Under the pieces are notes generated by a model. That model saw only the letters and a list, made by a program, of their open reading frames with translations, ran no database searches and was not told the DNA's origin. Of a stretch of 64,000 nt of DNA, positions 40,527-48,191 are shown piece by piece; position 1 is the stretch's first letter; each line of letters starts with the position of its first letter. The position numbers were made by a program, and so were the translations under genes. Origin of the DNA: Selenomonas sp. GACV-9 (GTDB lineage Bacteria; Bacillota; Negativicutes; Selenomonadales; Selenomonadaceae); assembly GCA_900116485.1 (NCBI GenBank), contig FPAX01000002.1:186001-250000 (forward strand), given 5' to 3'.

Positions 40527-42116
40527 TTAGATAGCATAGAAATTGACGAGTCTTGCATCGGAAATGCCATCCATGCCTTTGATGACTTCCATGACGGCTG
40601 CCGGAATATCATTATCGACAGTCAGCACCATGAGGCTCGTACCTTCGATTTCAGTCTTGCCGACCTGCATGGCCGAGATGTTGATGCCGTTATTGCCGAG
40701 CAGGGAGCCAATCGTACCAATGACGCCTGGACGGTTGATATGCGGGCAGACGAGGATGCGGGCATGGGGATCGACATCGACGCGGAACTTGTTGATGCGG
40801 ACGATGCGGCCTTCGCTACCAAACAGCGTGCCCTGTACCGAAAGTTCCTTGCCAGCGACCTGAGCCTTGACCGTGATGAGGTTCGTGAAATCCTCGACTT
40901 CCTTCTCCTTGACCTCTGTGACCTTGATGCCGCGCTCTTTGGCCATGCCCGGTGCATTGACGTAGTTGACCTCATTTTCCATGATGGGATTCAGCATACC
41001 CTTGACTACAGCCGTCGTCAAAAGCCCCGTATTGACCTCGGTGATCTCGCCATTGTAGATGACCTCAACCTTCTCCACCGGTCCGTCAGCCAGTGACACA
41101 ACCGTACCACCGAGGCGCTCAGCCAGGGTCAGATACGGCGAGATGACCTTCATGACCTGCGGCGATACCGGCGCCATGTTGACGGCCGTCGCTACCGGCT
41201 CGCCCTTGAGAGCTGCCAGGATACCTTCGGAGACATCGAGCGATACGCCAATCTGCGCCTCCACCGTCGATGCACCAAGATGCGGCGTCAACACGATGCC
41301 CGGTACGCCGACCAGCGGGTGGTCAGCACCGACCGGCTCACTGGTGTAGACGTCGATGGCCGCACCGGCCACGATGCCCTGCTTGACCGCCTCGGCGAGG
41401 TCCTCCTCGACGATGATGCCGCCACGAGCGCAGTTCACAAGGCGCACGCCCTGTTTCATCTTCTTCATCTGCTCCATGCCGATCATGCCCTTGGTGTCCG
41501 GCGTCAGCGGCATATGTACCGTGATGAAGTCCGACTGGGTGATGACATCGTCGAAAGTGCCGATGGTCACACCAAGGGACTTTGCACGCTCTTCATTGAT
41601 ATAAGGATCATAAGCGATGACCTTCATATCAAAGGCCATGGCGCGCTTTGCTACACCGGCACCGATGCGTCCCATGCCGATGACGCCGAGCGTCTTGCCC
41701 CTCAGCTCAACGCCGACATACTTCTTGCGATTCCACTCGCCTTTCTGCATCGTCTCGTTGGCAATCGGGATATTGCGCGACATGGCCAGCATCATGGCCA
41801 TCGTGTGTTCCGTCGCCGCAATCGTGTTGCCGCCTGGGGAATTGATGACGATGATGCCCTTGGCCGTAGCAGCCGGGATGTCGATGTTATCGACGCCGAC
41901 ACCGGCACGGCCGATGATCTTGAGGTTCTTGGCCCGCTCGATGACTTCAGCCGTCACCTTGGATGCCGAGCGTACCATCAATGCATCATACTCCGGAATG
42001 ATCTCGAGCAGTTCTTCTGCCGAAATCTTATCCTTGACATCGACTTCGAATTCTTTCTTTAAAAGCTCAATACCTTTTGGGGAAATACCATCTGCAGCCA
42101 AAACCTTCATGTTCAT
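40527..42116 (-). CDS. serA: D-3-phosphoglycerate dehydrogenase
   Basis: First step of serine synthesis. The 529-residue long form has a catalytic part with the NAD motif VIGMGRIGAGVAKRAMAF and the block RAGVGVDNIDIPAATAKG. The active-site region HLGASTVEAQIGVSLDVSEG and a C-terminal allosteric substrate-binding domain follow. A final ACT domain starts at about residue 455 (ARILVCPHINRPGVIGTIGSLLG) and usually gives feedback by serine. The ATG follows GGAGG. Expression is controlled by a serine T-box in the leader, so charging of tRNA-Ser(UCC-reading) sets the level. serC is divergent on the other side of the leader. Confidence 0.97.
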   Translation of the reverse strand: MNMKVLAADGISPKGIELLKKEFEVDVKDKISAEELLEIIPEYDALMVRSASKVTAEVIERAKNLKIIGRAGVGVDNIDIPAATAKGIIVINSPGGNTIAATEHTMAMMLAMSRNIPIANETMQKGEWNRKKYVGVELRGKTLGVIGMGRIGAGVAKRAMAFDMKVIAYDPYINEERAKSLGVTIGTFDDVITQSDFITVHMPLTPDTKGMIGMEQMKKMKQGVRLVNCARGGIIVEEDLAEAVKQGIVAGAAIDVYTSEPVGADHPLVGVPGIVLTPHLGASTVEAQIGVSLDVSEGILAALKGEPVATAVNMAPVSPQVMKVISPYLTLAERLGGTVVSLADGPVEKVEVIYNGEITEVNTGLLTTAVVKGMLNPIMENEVNYVNAPGMAKERGIKVTEVKEKEVEDFTNLITVKAQVAGKELSVQGTLFGSEGRIVRINKFRVDVDPHARILVCPHINRPGVIGTIGSLLGNNGINISAMQVGKTEIEGTSLMVLTVDNDIPAAVMEVIKGMDGISDARLVNFYAI

Positions 42117-42188
42117 CGCTCCTCCAATATCTTTCTGGAAAACACTTTCCTCTTAGAATTCTACACAGACAGAACAAAAACCTCTAAA

Positions 42189-42430
42189 TATAGAAAAAGC
42201 TTCGTCCCGAATTGGGACGAAGCTAAAAGTTCCGTGGTGCCACCCAAGTGATATACGCATATATCTCTCATTGCCGCTGTATCGGGCGTCCCGTCTGACT
42301 CATCGCCAGCCGCTCCAAGGTGGAACAACAGATTCTCCCTCTGACTCGCACCAGCCGTCAGCTCTCTTGGCGGTTAGTCCCTGTTGCGTCCTCTTCCTCG
42401 CGTTATCGTGTGCCTATTCTTCTGTGCATA
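42189..42430 (-). ncRNA. T-box riboswitch (serine, UCC specifier) in the serA leader
   Basis: The conserved T-box GGGTGGCACCACG is at 42232-42244 on the minus strand, followed by the terminator stem AGCTTCGTCCC / GGGACGAAGCT (42198-42224) and a T run. Upstream, stem I has CGAGG pairing with CCTTG and CAACAG with CTGTTG. In the internal loop the 3' side reads TTCCA, which gives UCC (Ser) as the specifier codon with the usual following A. The T-box bulge UGGC fits a tRNA with discriminator G, as tRNA-Ser. Uncharged tRNA-Ser would favour the antiterminator and allow serA transcription. The 505-base gap 42117-42621 holds this element and the two divergent promoters. Confidence 0.93.
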
Positions 42431-42435
42431 ATCGT

Positions 42436-42464
42436 ATTATATCCCCTCCATCTCTCACCGTCAA
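42436..42464 (-). promoter_or_regulatory. Promoter of the serA T-box transcript
   Basis: TTGACG and TATAAT with a 17-base spacer on the minus strand, just upstream of the T-box leader. Confidence 0.85.
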
Positions 42465-42500
42465 GTGTGTTTTTCAGAAAAACAATATTTATTTTCAGGC

Positions 42501-42529
42501 TTGCTTTTCATAAATTTACGCGTTAAAAT
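42501..42529 (+). promoter_or_regulatory. Promoter of serC
   Basis: TTGCTT and TAAAAT with a 17-base spacer on the plus strand, about 90 bases before the serC start. A small inverted repeat GTCCA/TGGAC (42547-42563) lies in the leader. No T-box is seen on this side. Confidence 0.6.
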
Positions 42530-42621
42530 ATAACAAAACGCTATATGTCCACAATGCATGGACGCCAAGTTTTTGTAAAAATGTCAAGATCAGCATGATG
42601 ATGTGTTTAGGAGGTTATCCC

Positions 42622-43713
42622 ATGGAAGCAGACCGCGTTTATAACTTTAACCCGGGTCCGGCAACCCTGCCCCTCGAAGTGCTCAAGGAAGCTCAAGCCG
42701 AATTCCTGAATTTCAACCATAGTGGCATGTCCATCCTCGAGATCAGCCACCGTGCCAAACAGTATGCCGAAGTCCACCAGCAGGCAAAAGCCGACATCAA
42801 GGAACTCATGGGCCTTGGCGATGATTATGAAGTCCTGTTCTGCCAGGGCGGCGCCAGCCAGCAGTTCGCGATGATCCCGCTGAACTTCGCAACCAAGGAG
42901 CACCCGGGCAGCTATGTGCTCTCCGGCAGCTTTGCGACCAAAGCCTATAAAGAGGCGGAGCTCTTAGGGGTTGGCGAGGTTGCTGCCTCTTCCAAAGATG
43001 TTGACTTCCGCCATATCCCGACCCAAGATGAACTCAAGATCAATCCAGAGGCTGCTTACGTCCACCTCTGCTATAACAACACGATCTACGGTACCGAGTA
43101 TCACTACGTTCCTGATACGCATGGCGTGCCGCTCTTTGCCGACATGTCCTCTGACATGCTCTCGCGCCCGGTGGACTTCCAGAAGTTCGACTTCATCTAT
43201 GCCGGCGTACAGAAGAATCTCGGCCCCGCTGGTGTCGTGCTCGTCGTCGCCAAGAAGGACCTCTTATCCCAGAGCCCGAAGGCCCTGCCGACGATGCTGC
43301 GCTACAGCACCTTCCTTGAGAAGGACTCGCTCTACAACACGCCACCGGCATTCTGCATCTACATGGTCGGCAAGGTGGCTGCCTGGATCAAAGCCAATGG
43401 CGGTCTTGCTGAGATGGAAAAACGCAACCAGAAGAAGGCCAAGGTCGTCTATGATGCCATCGACAATTCCAATGGTTTCTATCGCGGCCATGCCGACAAG
43501 GACAGCCGTTCCTTCATGAACGTCACCTTCCGCCTGCCCAGCGAGGAGCTCGAGAAGAAATTCGTTGCCGAGGCCCTCGAGCATCAGCTCAGCGGTGTCA
43601 AAGGCCATCGCAGTGTTGGCGGCATGCGCGCCTCCATCTACAATGCCATGCCATACGAAGGCGCTGCCCGTTTGGCTGAATTCATGGAGAAATTCCGCAA
43701 GGCCAACGCCTGA
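42622..43713 (+). CDS. serC: Phosphoserine aminotransferase
   Basis: Second step of serine synthesis (also used for pyridoxal phosphate), PLP enzyme of 363 residues. The N-terminus RVYNFNPGPATLP is the family signature, FCQGGASQQFAMIPLNF binds the cofactor phosphate, and FDFIYAGVQKNLGPAGVV contains the PLP Lys. The start is the ATG at 42622, seven bases after AGGAGG; the frame extends nine codons further up without a ribosome site. It is divergent from serA and ends at a strong hairpin terminator. serB is not in the window. Confidence 0.97.
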   Translation: MEADRVYNFNPGPATLPLEVLKEAQAEFLNFNHSGMSILEISHRAKQYAEVHQQAKADIKELMGLGDDYEVLFCQGGASQQFAMIPLNFATKEHPGSYVLSGSFATKAYKEAELLGVGEVAASSKDVDFRHIPTQDELKINPEAAYVHLCYNNTIYGTEYHYVPDTHGVPLFADMSSDMLSRPVDFQKFDFIYAGVQKNLGPAGVVLVVAKKDLLSQSPKALPTMLRYSTFLEKDSLYNTPPAFCIYMVGKVAAWIKANGGLAEMEKRNQKKAKVVYDAIDNSNGFYRGHADKDSRSFMNVTFRLPSEELEKKFVAEALEHQLSGVKGHRSVGGMRASIYNAMPYEGAARLAEFMEKFRKANA

Positions 43714-43734
43714 CAACATAATTAAATTTTACGG

Positions 43735-43768
43735 AAAAGACGTCACCAATAACCGTGACGTCTTTTCC
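43735..43768. terminator. Rho-independent terminator of serC
   Basis: Perfect 12-bp stem AAAAGACGTCAC / GTGACGTCTTTT with an 8-base loop. The self-flanking A and T runs make it bidirectional. Confidence 0.9.
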
Positions 43769-43838
43769 CATGTCTATCCCTGTGATATAATTGACATGGA
43801 CAACGAGAATTAGAATGTCACAGATAGGAATTGATAAC

Positions 43839-44582
43839 ATGCACATGCGACACACACAACTACTCAATCTTGTAAACCAGAAAAAACGCGTTGCTGTCAC
43901 AGAATTGGCCCAGGCACTAGATGTCTCCGAAGTGACCATCCGCAAGGACCTCAATCTCCTGGAGCGCAAAGGCCTGTTGCGCCGTGAACACGGCTATGCT
44001 GCCATGACAGCCAGCGATGACATTGCCAATCATCTCTCGTTCAACTATGAGCGCAAACGCCAGATTGCCCAGCGTGCGGCTGAAACCGTTCACAATGGCG
44101 AGACCGTCATGATCGAATCCGGCGGCTGCTGTGCGTTGCTCGCTGAGGAACTGGCCACCAACCGCCGTGACGTCACCATCATTACCAATTCAGCTTTCAT
44201 TGCTGACTACGTCCGCAAACAGCCCAATGCACATATCATCCTGCTCGGCGGCGAATATCAGAACGAATCCCAGGTCATGATTGGTCCGATGATCCAGACC
44301 TGCGTCAGGGACTTTTCCGTCAACAAATTCTTTGTCGGCACCGACGGTCTCAATGAACACGGCTTCATGTCCAACGACATCATGCGTGCCGAGGCAGCCC
44401 GCACGATGGCAGGCAGTGCCAGCCAGGTCATCATCCTGACCGAATCCAGCAAATTCCAGACCACAGGTGTCGTATCGCTGCTGCCCCTTGACCGCATCAG
44501 CGCCGTTTACACCGATAGCGATGCAGACAGCCAGTCACTTACCCTGCTCAACAACAGTGGCATCCATGTCTATCCCGTCTGA
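43839..44582 (+). CDS. DeoR-family transcriptional regulator
   Basis: 247 residues from the chosen ATG. The N-terminal helix-turn-helix is VAVTELAQALDVSEVTIRKDL (family signature, residues about 18-38), with ERKGLLRREHGYA. The effector domain shows GETVMIESGGCCALLAEEL (instead of the common DSGTT) and FVGTDGLNEHGFMSND. Such proteins sense phosphorylated sugars and usually repress nearby catabolic genes; no sugar operon is adjacent, so the target is unknown. Alternative starts at 43815 or 43791 are less well supported; GGAA lies 8 bases before 43839. An extended -10 (TGATATAAT) at 43783-43791 may be its promoter. Confidence 0.9.
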   Translation: MHMRHTQLLNLVNQKKRVAVTELAQALDVSEVTIRKDLNLLERKGLLRREHGYAAMTASDDIANHLSFNYERKRQIAQRAAETVHNGETVMIESGGCCALLAEELATNRRDVTIITNSAFIADYVRKQPNAHIILLGGEYQNESQVMIGPMIQTCVRDFSVNKFFVGTDGLNEHGFMSNDIMRAEAARTMAGSASQVIILTESSKFQTTGVVSLLPLDRISAVYTDSDADSQSLTLLNNSGIHVYPV

Positions 44583-44635
44583 CAATAGGCTATAATATAT
44601 AAAAAAGATTTATACTTTTTGTTAGTAAAAATTGC

Positions 44636-44663
44636 TTGCAAAAATACCTAAAGGTGTTATAAT
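44636..44663 (+). promoter_or_regulatory. Promoter of the 50-residue gene with an 11-base direct repeat
   Basis: TTGCAA and TATAAT with a 16-base spacer. The -35 overlaps one copy of the direct repeat TTGCTTGCAAA (44632-44642); the second copy is at 44690-44700, between the promoter and the ribosome site. Confidence 0.65.
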
Positions 44664-44723
44664 ATCTTCTTGTGAGTTGGTACTAATACTTGCTTGCAAA
44701 TTTATGACACAGGAGGTATTGAC

Positions 44724-44876
44724 ATGCATGATTTAGCAAAGGTCCTCGACCAGAAGCTCGATAGCTGGGAGTTCCGCGAAGCTTGGGAAGAAAGCTCGAT
44801 GGAATATGATTTCCTGGACCGTATTGCGACGGTATGTGCAAAAGTTGCTCATAACGCTGATGAATCCAACAACTGA
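44724..44876 (+). CDS. Small acidic protein, 50 residues
   Basis: An excellent ribosome site (AGGAGG, spacing 7), a consensus-like promoter and a very strong terminator make this a real single-gene unit. The protein is acidic and helical: MHDLAKVLDQKLDSWEF, then REAWEESSMEYDFLDRIATV. The EFREAWEESSMEYDFLDRI stretch faintly resembles the N-terminal arm of some HigA/Xre-type antitoxins, but no helix-turn-helix follows. No toxin-like gene is next to it. The family is not recognised, and that similarity is weak. Confidence 0.7.
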   Translation: MHDLAKVLDQKLDSWEFREAWEESSMEYDFLDRIATVCAKVAHNADESNN

Positions 44877-44898
44877 TCTGGTTGCCGACAATAAATAA

Positions 44899-44931
44899 GA
44901 CCTCACTTCTCGCGAGAAGTGAGGTCTTTCT
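44899..44931. terminator. Bidirectional terminator between convergent genes
   Basis: A perfect palindrome of 28 bases (44899-44926, arms GACCTCACTTCTC / GAGAAGTGAGGTC) with TTTCTTT on the plus side and TTATTTATT on the minus side. It serves both the 50-residue gene and the DUF4127 gene. Confidence 0.93.
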
Positions 44932-46611
44932 TTATCTTTTCTTTTTCTTCTTTTTAACGGTAGTCGTCTTCTGGACTGTCTTTTCAGCTGCCGAATTCAG
45001 GAAGAACTGGAAGTCCTTATGCTCGCCACGCTGAATATCCGCCTCAAACATGCGGTTCCAAGGGAATACCACATTGATTTCCTCGAGACTCTTGAATGGC
45101 GGCAGATTCTCCTGCGCAAACTGAGCAATCATGCGGCTGGAACGCAAGCCCACAGCCTCGCGCTTGGCATCAAGGGAACCGTAGAAGCCATCACCACGCA
45201 GCCAGGTCAGCTGACGGGCCACCACGTTGCGCACGTTGGCCTGATAGCCCCAATCGTCAAGATAGCGCGTGAGCAGCAATTCATCGACATCGGCATCCTT
45301 CATGTACTTCGTGAGCATGCCTGCGCCAATCACAAAGCCGGAGCTGTTCGTCGGCGTGTTCCAACCGGAATATGCCTTGATCTTGAAAAGCAAGCCGCGT
45401 TTCTTGAGCTCTTCCATCAGCGCGTTATCCGAACCATTGGCATAGGCAATATCAGCAATGCCGACCGGATAGCCCCTACCAATATATTCTTGGACAATAT
45501 CGGCAAAATACGACGTTCCCTCACGGCTTCGGCCATCATTGGTACGTTCATTGGCCTCAAAGGTCTTGCCATTGGGATTCGTGTTGACTGTCAGTACCAA
45601 GTCCGCATTGGCAGGGCTCGTCACCGGCATGCCACCACCGGCCGTGATGGCCGAGCTTACCGACGCACTGATCTTCTCATCGGAATAAGCCGGAACAGTC
45701 TCAGGGCCACGGCCCCAATTGTAGCGCACATAGACAAAAGGCACATCCTTGCGCAGGGTATTGACCGCACGGGACATCAGCAACATGCCCATCTCGTCGA
45801 TACCGGCCATCGTCTGGAACTCCGTCTTGCCAAGATCCCTGCCCTCTTCATCGAGATGGCGGCTTTCCATATGCGTCCGCGAATACGGCGCATTATCATC
45901 GCGGCCCAGCACCAGATAATTGAACGTATGGGCACGCGTCAGCTTGATGAGTTGCTGATTAGCTGTGTAGTTCTTATCACGGCGTCCGAGCCAGTCCTGC
46001 AAGTCCTTGCGCGGAATCAACTCTTCGAGGAAAGCGGCCTCCTTCTTCTCCCGGCGGCTCAGCCCTTCCACTTCTTCCTTATCCTTGAGCAGGGTATAGC
46101 GGAAGATATCAGAACCATAGCTGCGATAGTATTCCGGTTCTTCATGACCGGATGCCTCGCCCGAACGCGGCGTACGCATGATGGAACCAAACACATACAG
46201 CGGCAGTTTTGGATTTTCCTTGCGGAAAGCCTTGAAATTCTCTGTGCGCGCCAGAATCTGCTCCTTGGTATAACTATGCTTGCGCGAGCCCACCAGACTG
46301 CCATAAAGCATCGAGTCCGACGAAATCACTGCCGCATCGGCACCTGCTGCATTCTCCTCCAGCCATTCCCATAATTCATCGGGATGGCCCAGATCCTGCC
46401 GGTTCCCCAACAGCTTATCTGGAGGAACAATCACCTCATAACCCAGCTTCTGTACCACCTCAGCCGTCTGCTGATTCGATATCGGCCGATTATCATGCGG
46501 CACATAGATGATCTTTGGTACCACATTCTGCTTATGACGCGCGGAGGCCATCGGCATAGCCATGACCATCACGCCCAGCACTGCCACCAGTGCCCATATA
46601 CGCCGTTTCAA
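44932..46611 (-). CDS. DUF4127 family secreted protein
   Basis: A 559-residue protein with an N-terminal signal peptide (MKRRIWALVAVLGVMVMAM then ASA at residues 22-24). The mature part contains the DUF4127 blocks IIYVPHDNRPISNQQTAEV and DAAVISSDSMLYGSLVGSR, with later FNYLVLGRDDNAPYSRTH and SGWNTPTNSSGFVIG. The function of the family is unknown; an enzyme acting outside the cytoplasm is possible from the conserved DNRP, DSM and GRDDN motifs. The C-terminus ends in a run of Lys (KKKKKKR). The start is a TTG with GGGAG at spacing 7. Upstream are the unknown 230-residue gene and DUF2225 in the same operon. Confidence 0.88.
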   Translation of the reverse strand: MKRRIWALVAVLGVMVMAMPMASARHKQNVVPKIIYVPHDNRPISNQQTAEVVQKLGYEVIVPPDKLLGNRQDLGHPDELWEWLEENAAGADAAVISSDSMLYGSLVGSRKHSYTKEQILARTENFKAFRKENPKLPLYVFGSIMRTPRSGEASGHEEPEYYRSYGSDIFRYTLLKDKEEVEGLSRREKKEAAFLEELIPRKDLQDWLGRRDKNYTANQQLIKLTRAHTFNYLVLGRDDNAPYSRTHMESRHLDEEGRDLGKTEFQTMAGIDEMGMLLMSRAVNTLRKDVPFVYVRYNWGRGPETVPAYSDEKISASVSSAITAGGGMPVTSPANADLVLTVNTNPNGKTFEANERTNDGRSREGTSYFADIVQEYIGRGYPVGIADIAYANGSDNALMEELKKRGLLFKIKAYSGWNTPTNSSGFVIGAGMLTKYMKDADVDELLLTRYLDDWGYQANVRNVVARQLTWLRGDGFYGSLDAKREAVGLRSSRMIAQFAQENLPPFKSLEEINVVFPWNRMFEADIQRGEHKDFQFFLNSAAEKTVQKTTTVKKKKKKR

Positions 46612-46640
46612 AAAACCGCTCCCTTCAATGCCTGTGCTGC

Positions 46641-47333
46641 TTATTCTGCTGCTTTGCCCTTTACCAATCTTACCAATGCATCCTTCACATCATCGGGAAT
46701 ATTGAGCTTGGTCTGAAACTCAATCCCCCCCTCTTTAGGGCAGGCATCCTTGATTTCAATCATATCGATGAGGCGGTGTCCCTGATATTCCGTCTGTCCG
46801 AAATCCGAGTCGGCAAGCACTTTGCTATAATCAATCTTCACGGTGTTGCCATGGATTTCCAGTGGCAGATCATCCGAAATCTCAATGTGACCAAACATGC
46901 GCTCAGCCATAGATAACGAAATCCGCGAAAAGATCCAGGACATCAACCCCTGCGACGGCAAGTTGCGCTCGCGCACACGATAAACCATATAAGATCTATC
47001 GCCCTCGTGAACGAACTCCTTGATTTCGCCCGAAAGCTCTATGCGCCCCACCTTCGCCGTCGTATCCGTCGCAATATCCATCCGGCCGTTTGCATGTGAT
47101 CTTATCGTCACTGCCTTGACCTTCCCCTCTGCAGGGATTCTTTTGGCCAAGGCCTCATTTATCACATCATCAGGCACGAACAACTTGCCCTGACTGATTT
47201 CCAGAAGCGTCTCCTGTGACCAGGTCTGCTGGATGACCCGCAAAGCTGGGCCATAATCCTTCACCGCTTCTTTTACCTTTGACCAGTCAATATTCTGTAT
47301 CTGTTCCTGCCAATTAGCCGGCAAATCTATCAT
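46641..47333 (-). CDS. Hypothetical protein, 230 residues
   Basis: Not recognised. It is predicted soluble, with no signal peptide. The first 60 residues are helical (DWSKVKEAVKDYGPALRVI), and the middle looks beta-rich (VKAVTIRSHANGRMDIATD, HGNTVKIDYSKVL). The start has AAGGAA directly upstream and lies 7 bases after the DUF2225 stop. Genes on both sides (DUF2225, DUF4127) are of unknown function, so they may form one functional unit. Nothing is truncated. Confidence 0.78.
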   Translation of the reverse strand: MIDLPANWQEQIQNIDWSKVKEAVKDYGPALRVIQQTWSQETLLEISQGKLFVPDDVINEALAKRIPAEGKVKAVTIRSHANGRMDIATDTTAKVGRIELSGEIKEFVHEGDRSYMVYRVRERNLPSQGLMSWIFSRISLSMAERMFGHIEISDDLPLEIHGNTVKIDYSKVLADSDFGQTEYQGHRLIDMIEIKDACPKEGGIEFQTKLNIPDDVKDALVRLVKGKAAE

Positions 47334-47339
47334 TGTTCC

Positions 47340-48029
47340 TTACTCCTCCGCAGACGTCCCCTTGTTCTCACGGATGGTCTGCCAGAGATCCTGGGCACGT
47401 CTGTACATCTTGATATCCGTATTGCGGATATTCTGATCGCCAATGATGCGGGAAATGTACTGCGTCGCCTTCTCATAGTCCTCCATCCGGTAATAGATGG
47501 CGCCAACCAGATACATGGCCATGGTATCGGACATGCCATTGATCGGATAACGCTCCGTCATCAAGGACCGATCGTAAAGCTCGGCCGCCCGCTGCAACAT
47601 CTCATACTCCTTATCCGATTCACCAGCATCGCGATAAATCCAGCCGAGCTCCAGATAGAGCCCAGCACGCTTAGCCAGCGGCTGATCGGTAAGCTCCGCA
47701 TAGAAGATGGCCAGCTTGAATGAAGCCACTGCATCGGGGATCTTGCGCTCCTCTACGAACTGCATGCCTAGCTGACGCTTGGACAGGAACTCCTCAATCT
47801 TGCGCTTATGCGTCGTCGGCATCGTTCCGAGGAACGTCTTCTCGTCCGCTGCATAGCCACAATGCTCGCAGAACCAGATCTTATAGAAATACGGATTGAA
47901 GTTCTTGTAATGCATGCAGAAATCTTCATCCATCTTCTCCATCATCAGCTTGGATTTCGTCTTGACGATGCGCGTCGATTCTCCGCAGATTGGACACGTC
48001 TTCTCAACAACAAAAGTAAATTCTCCCAT
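47340..48029 (-). CDS. DUF2225 family protein
   Basis: A 229-residue cytosolic protein. The N-terminus has a zinc-ribbon-like pair KTCPICGESTRIVKTKSKL and FCEHCGYAADEKTF (four Cys in two CxxC). The rest is a TPR-like helical repeat (residues about 85-215, ASFKLAIFYAELTDQPLAKRA). This is the DUF2225 layout common in Firmicutes. The ATG at 48029 has AGGGAG with spacing 5; a frame to 48050 is longer but not supported. It is the first gene of the three-gene operon ending with DUF4127. Confidence 0.88.
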   Translation of the reverse strand: MGEFTFVVEKTCPICGESTRIVKTKSKLMMEKMDEDFCMHYKNFNPYFYKIWFCEHCGYAADEKTFLGTMPTTHKRKIEEFLSKRQLGMQFVEERKIPDAVASFKLAIFYAELTDQPLAKRAGLYLELGWIYRDAGESDKEYEMLQRAAELYDRSLMTERYPINGMSDTMAMYLVGAIYYRMEDYEKATQYISRIIGDQNIRNTDIKMYRRAQDLWQTIRENKGTSAEE

Positions 48030-48136
48030 GATTTCTCCCTCTTCTTCCATTGGATTCCCTTAGACAATATATCTAGGATACCATATTATCTCGGAAAAAT
48101 AAATGAAAGCCCGCCCTTTCCCGACTTATAATTTGC

Positions 48137-48170
48137 TAAGAAAAGCCCTTCCCATTAACGAGAAAGGCTC
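48137..48170 (-). terminator. Rho-independent terminator of the glycogen operon
   Basis: A 10-bp stem with G-T pairs (AGCCTTTCTC with GGGAAGGGCT) followed by TTTTCTT on the minus strand, 22 bases after the last glg-operon gene. Confidence 0.75.
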
Positions 48171-48191
48171 TTCTTATCCTAATGCTGTAAC

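Noticed and set aside
42547..42563. GTCCA/TGGAC hairpin in the serC leader as a terminator or riboswitch
   Set aside because: Only 5 bp long with no conserved T-box or known riboswitch motif; kept only as a note in the serC promoter entry.
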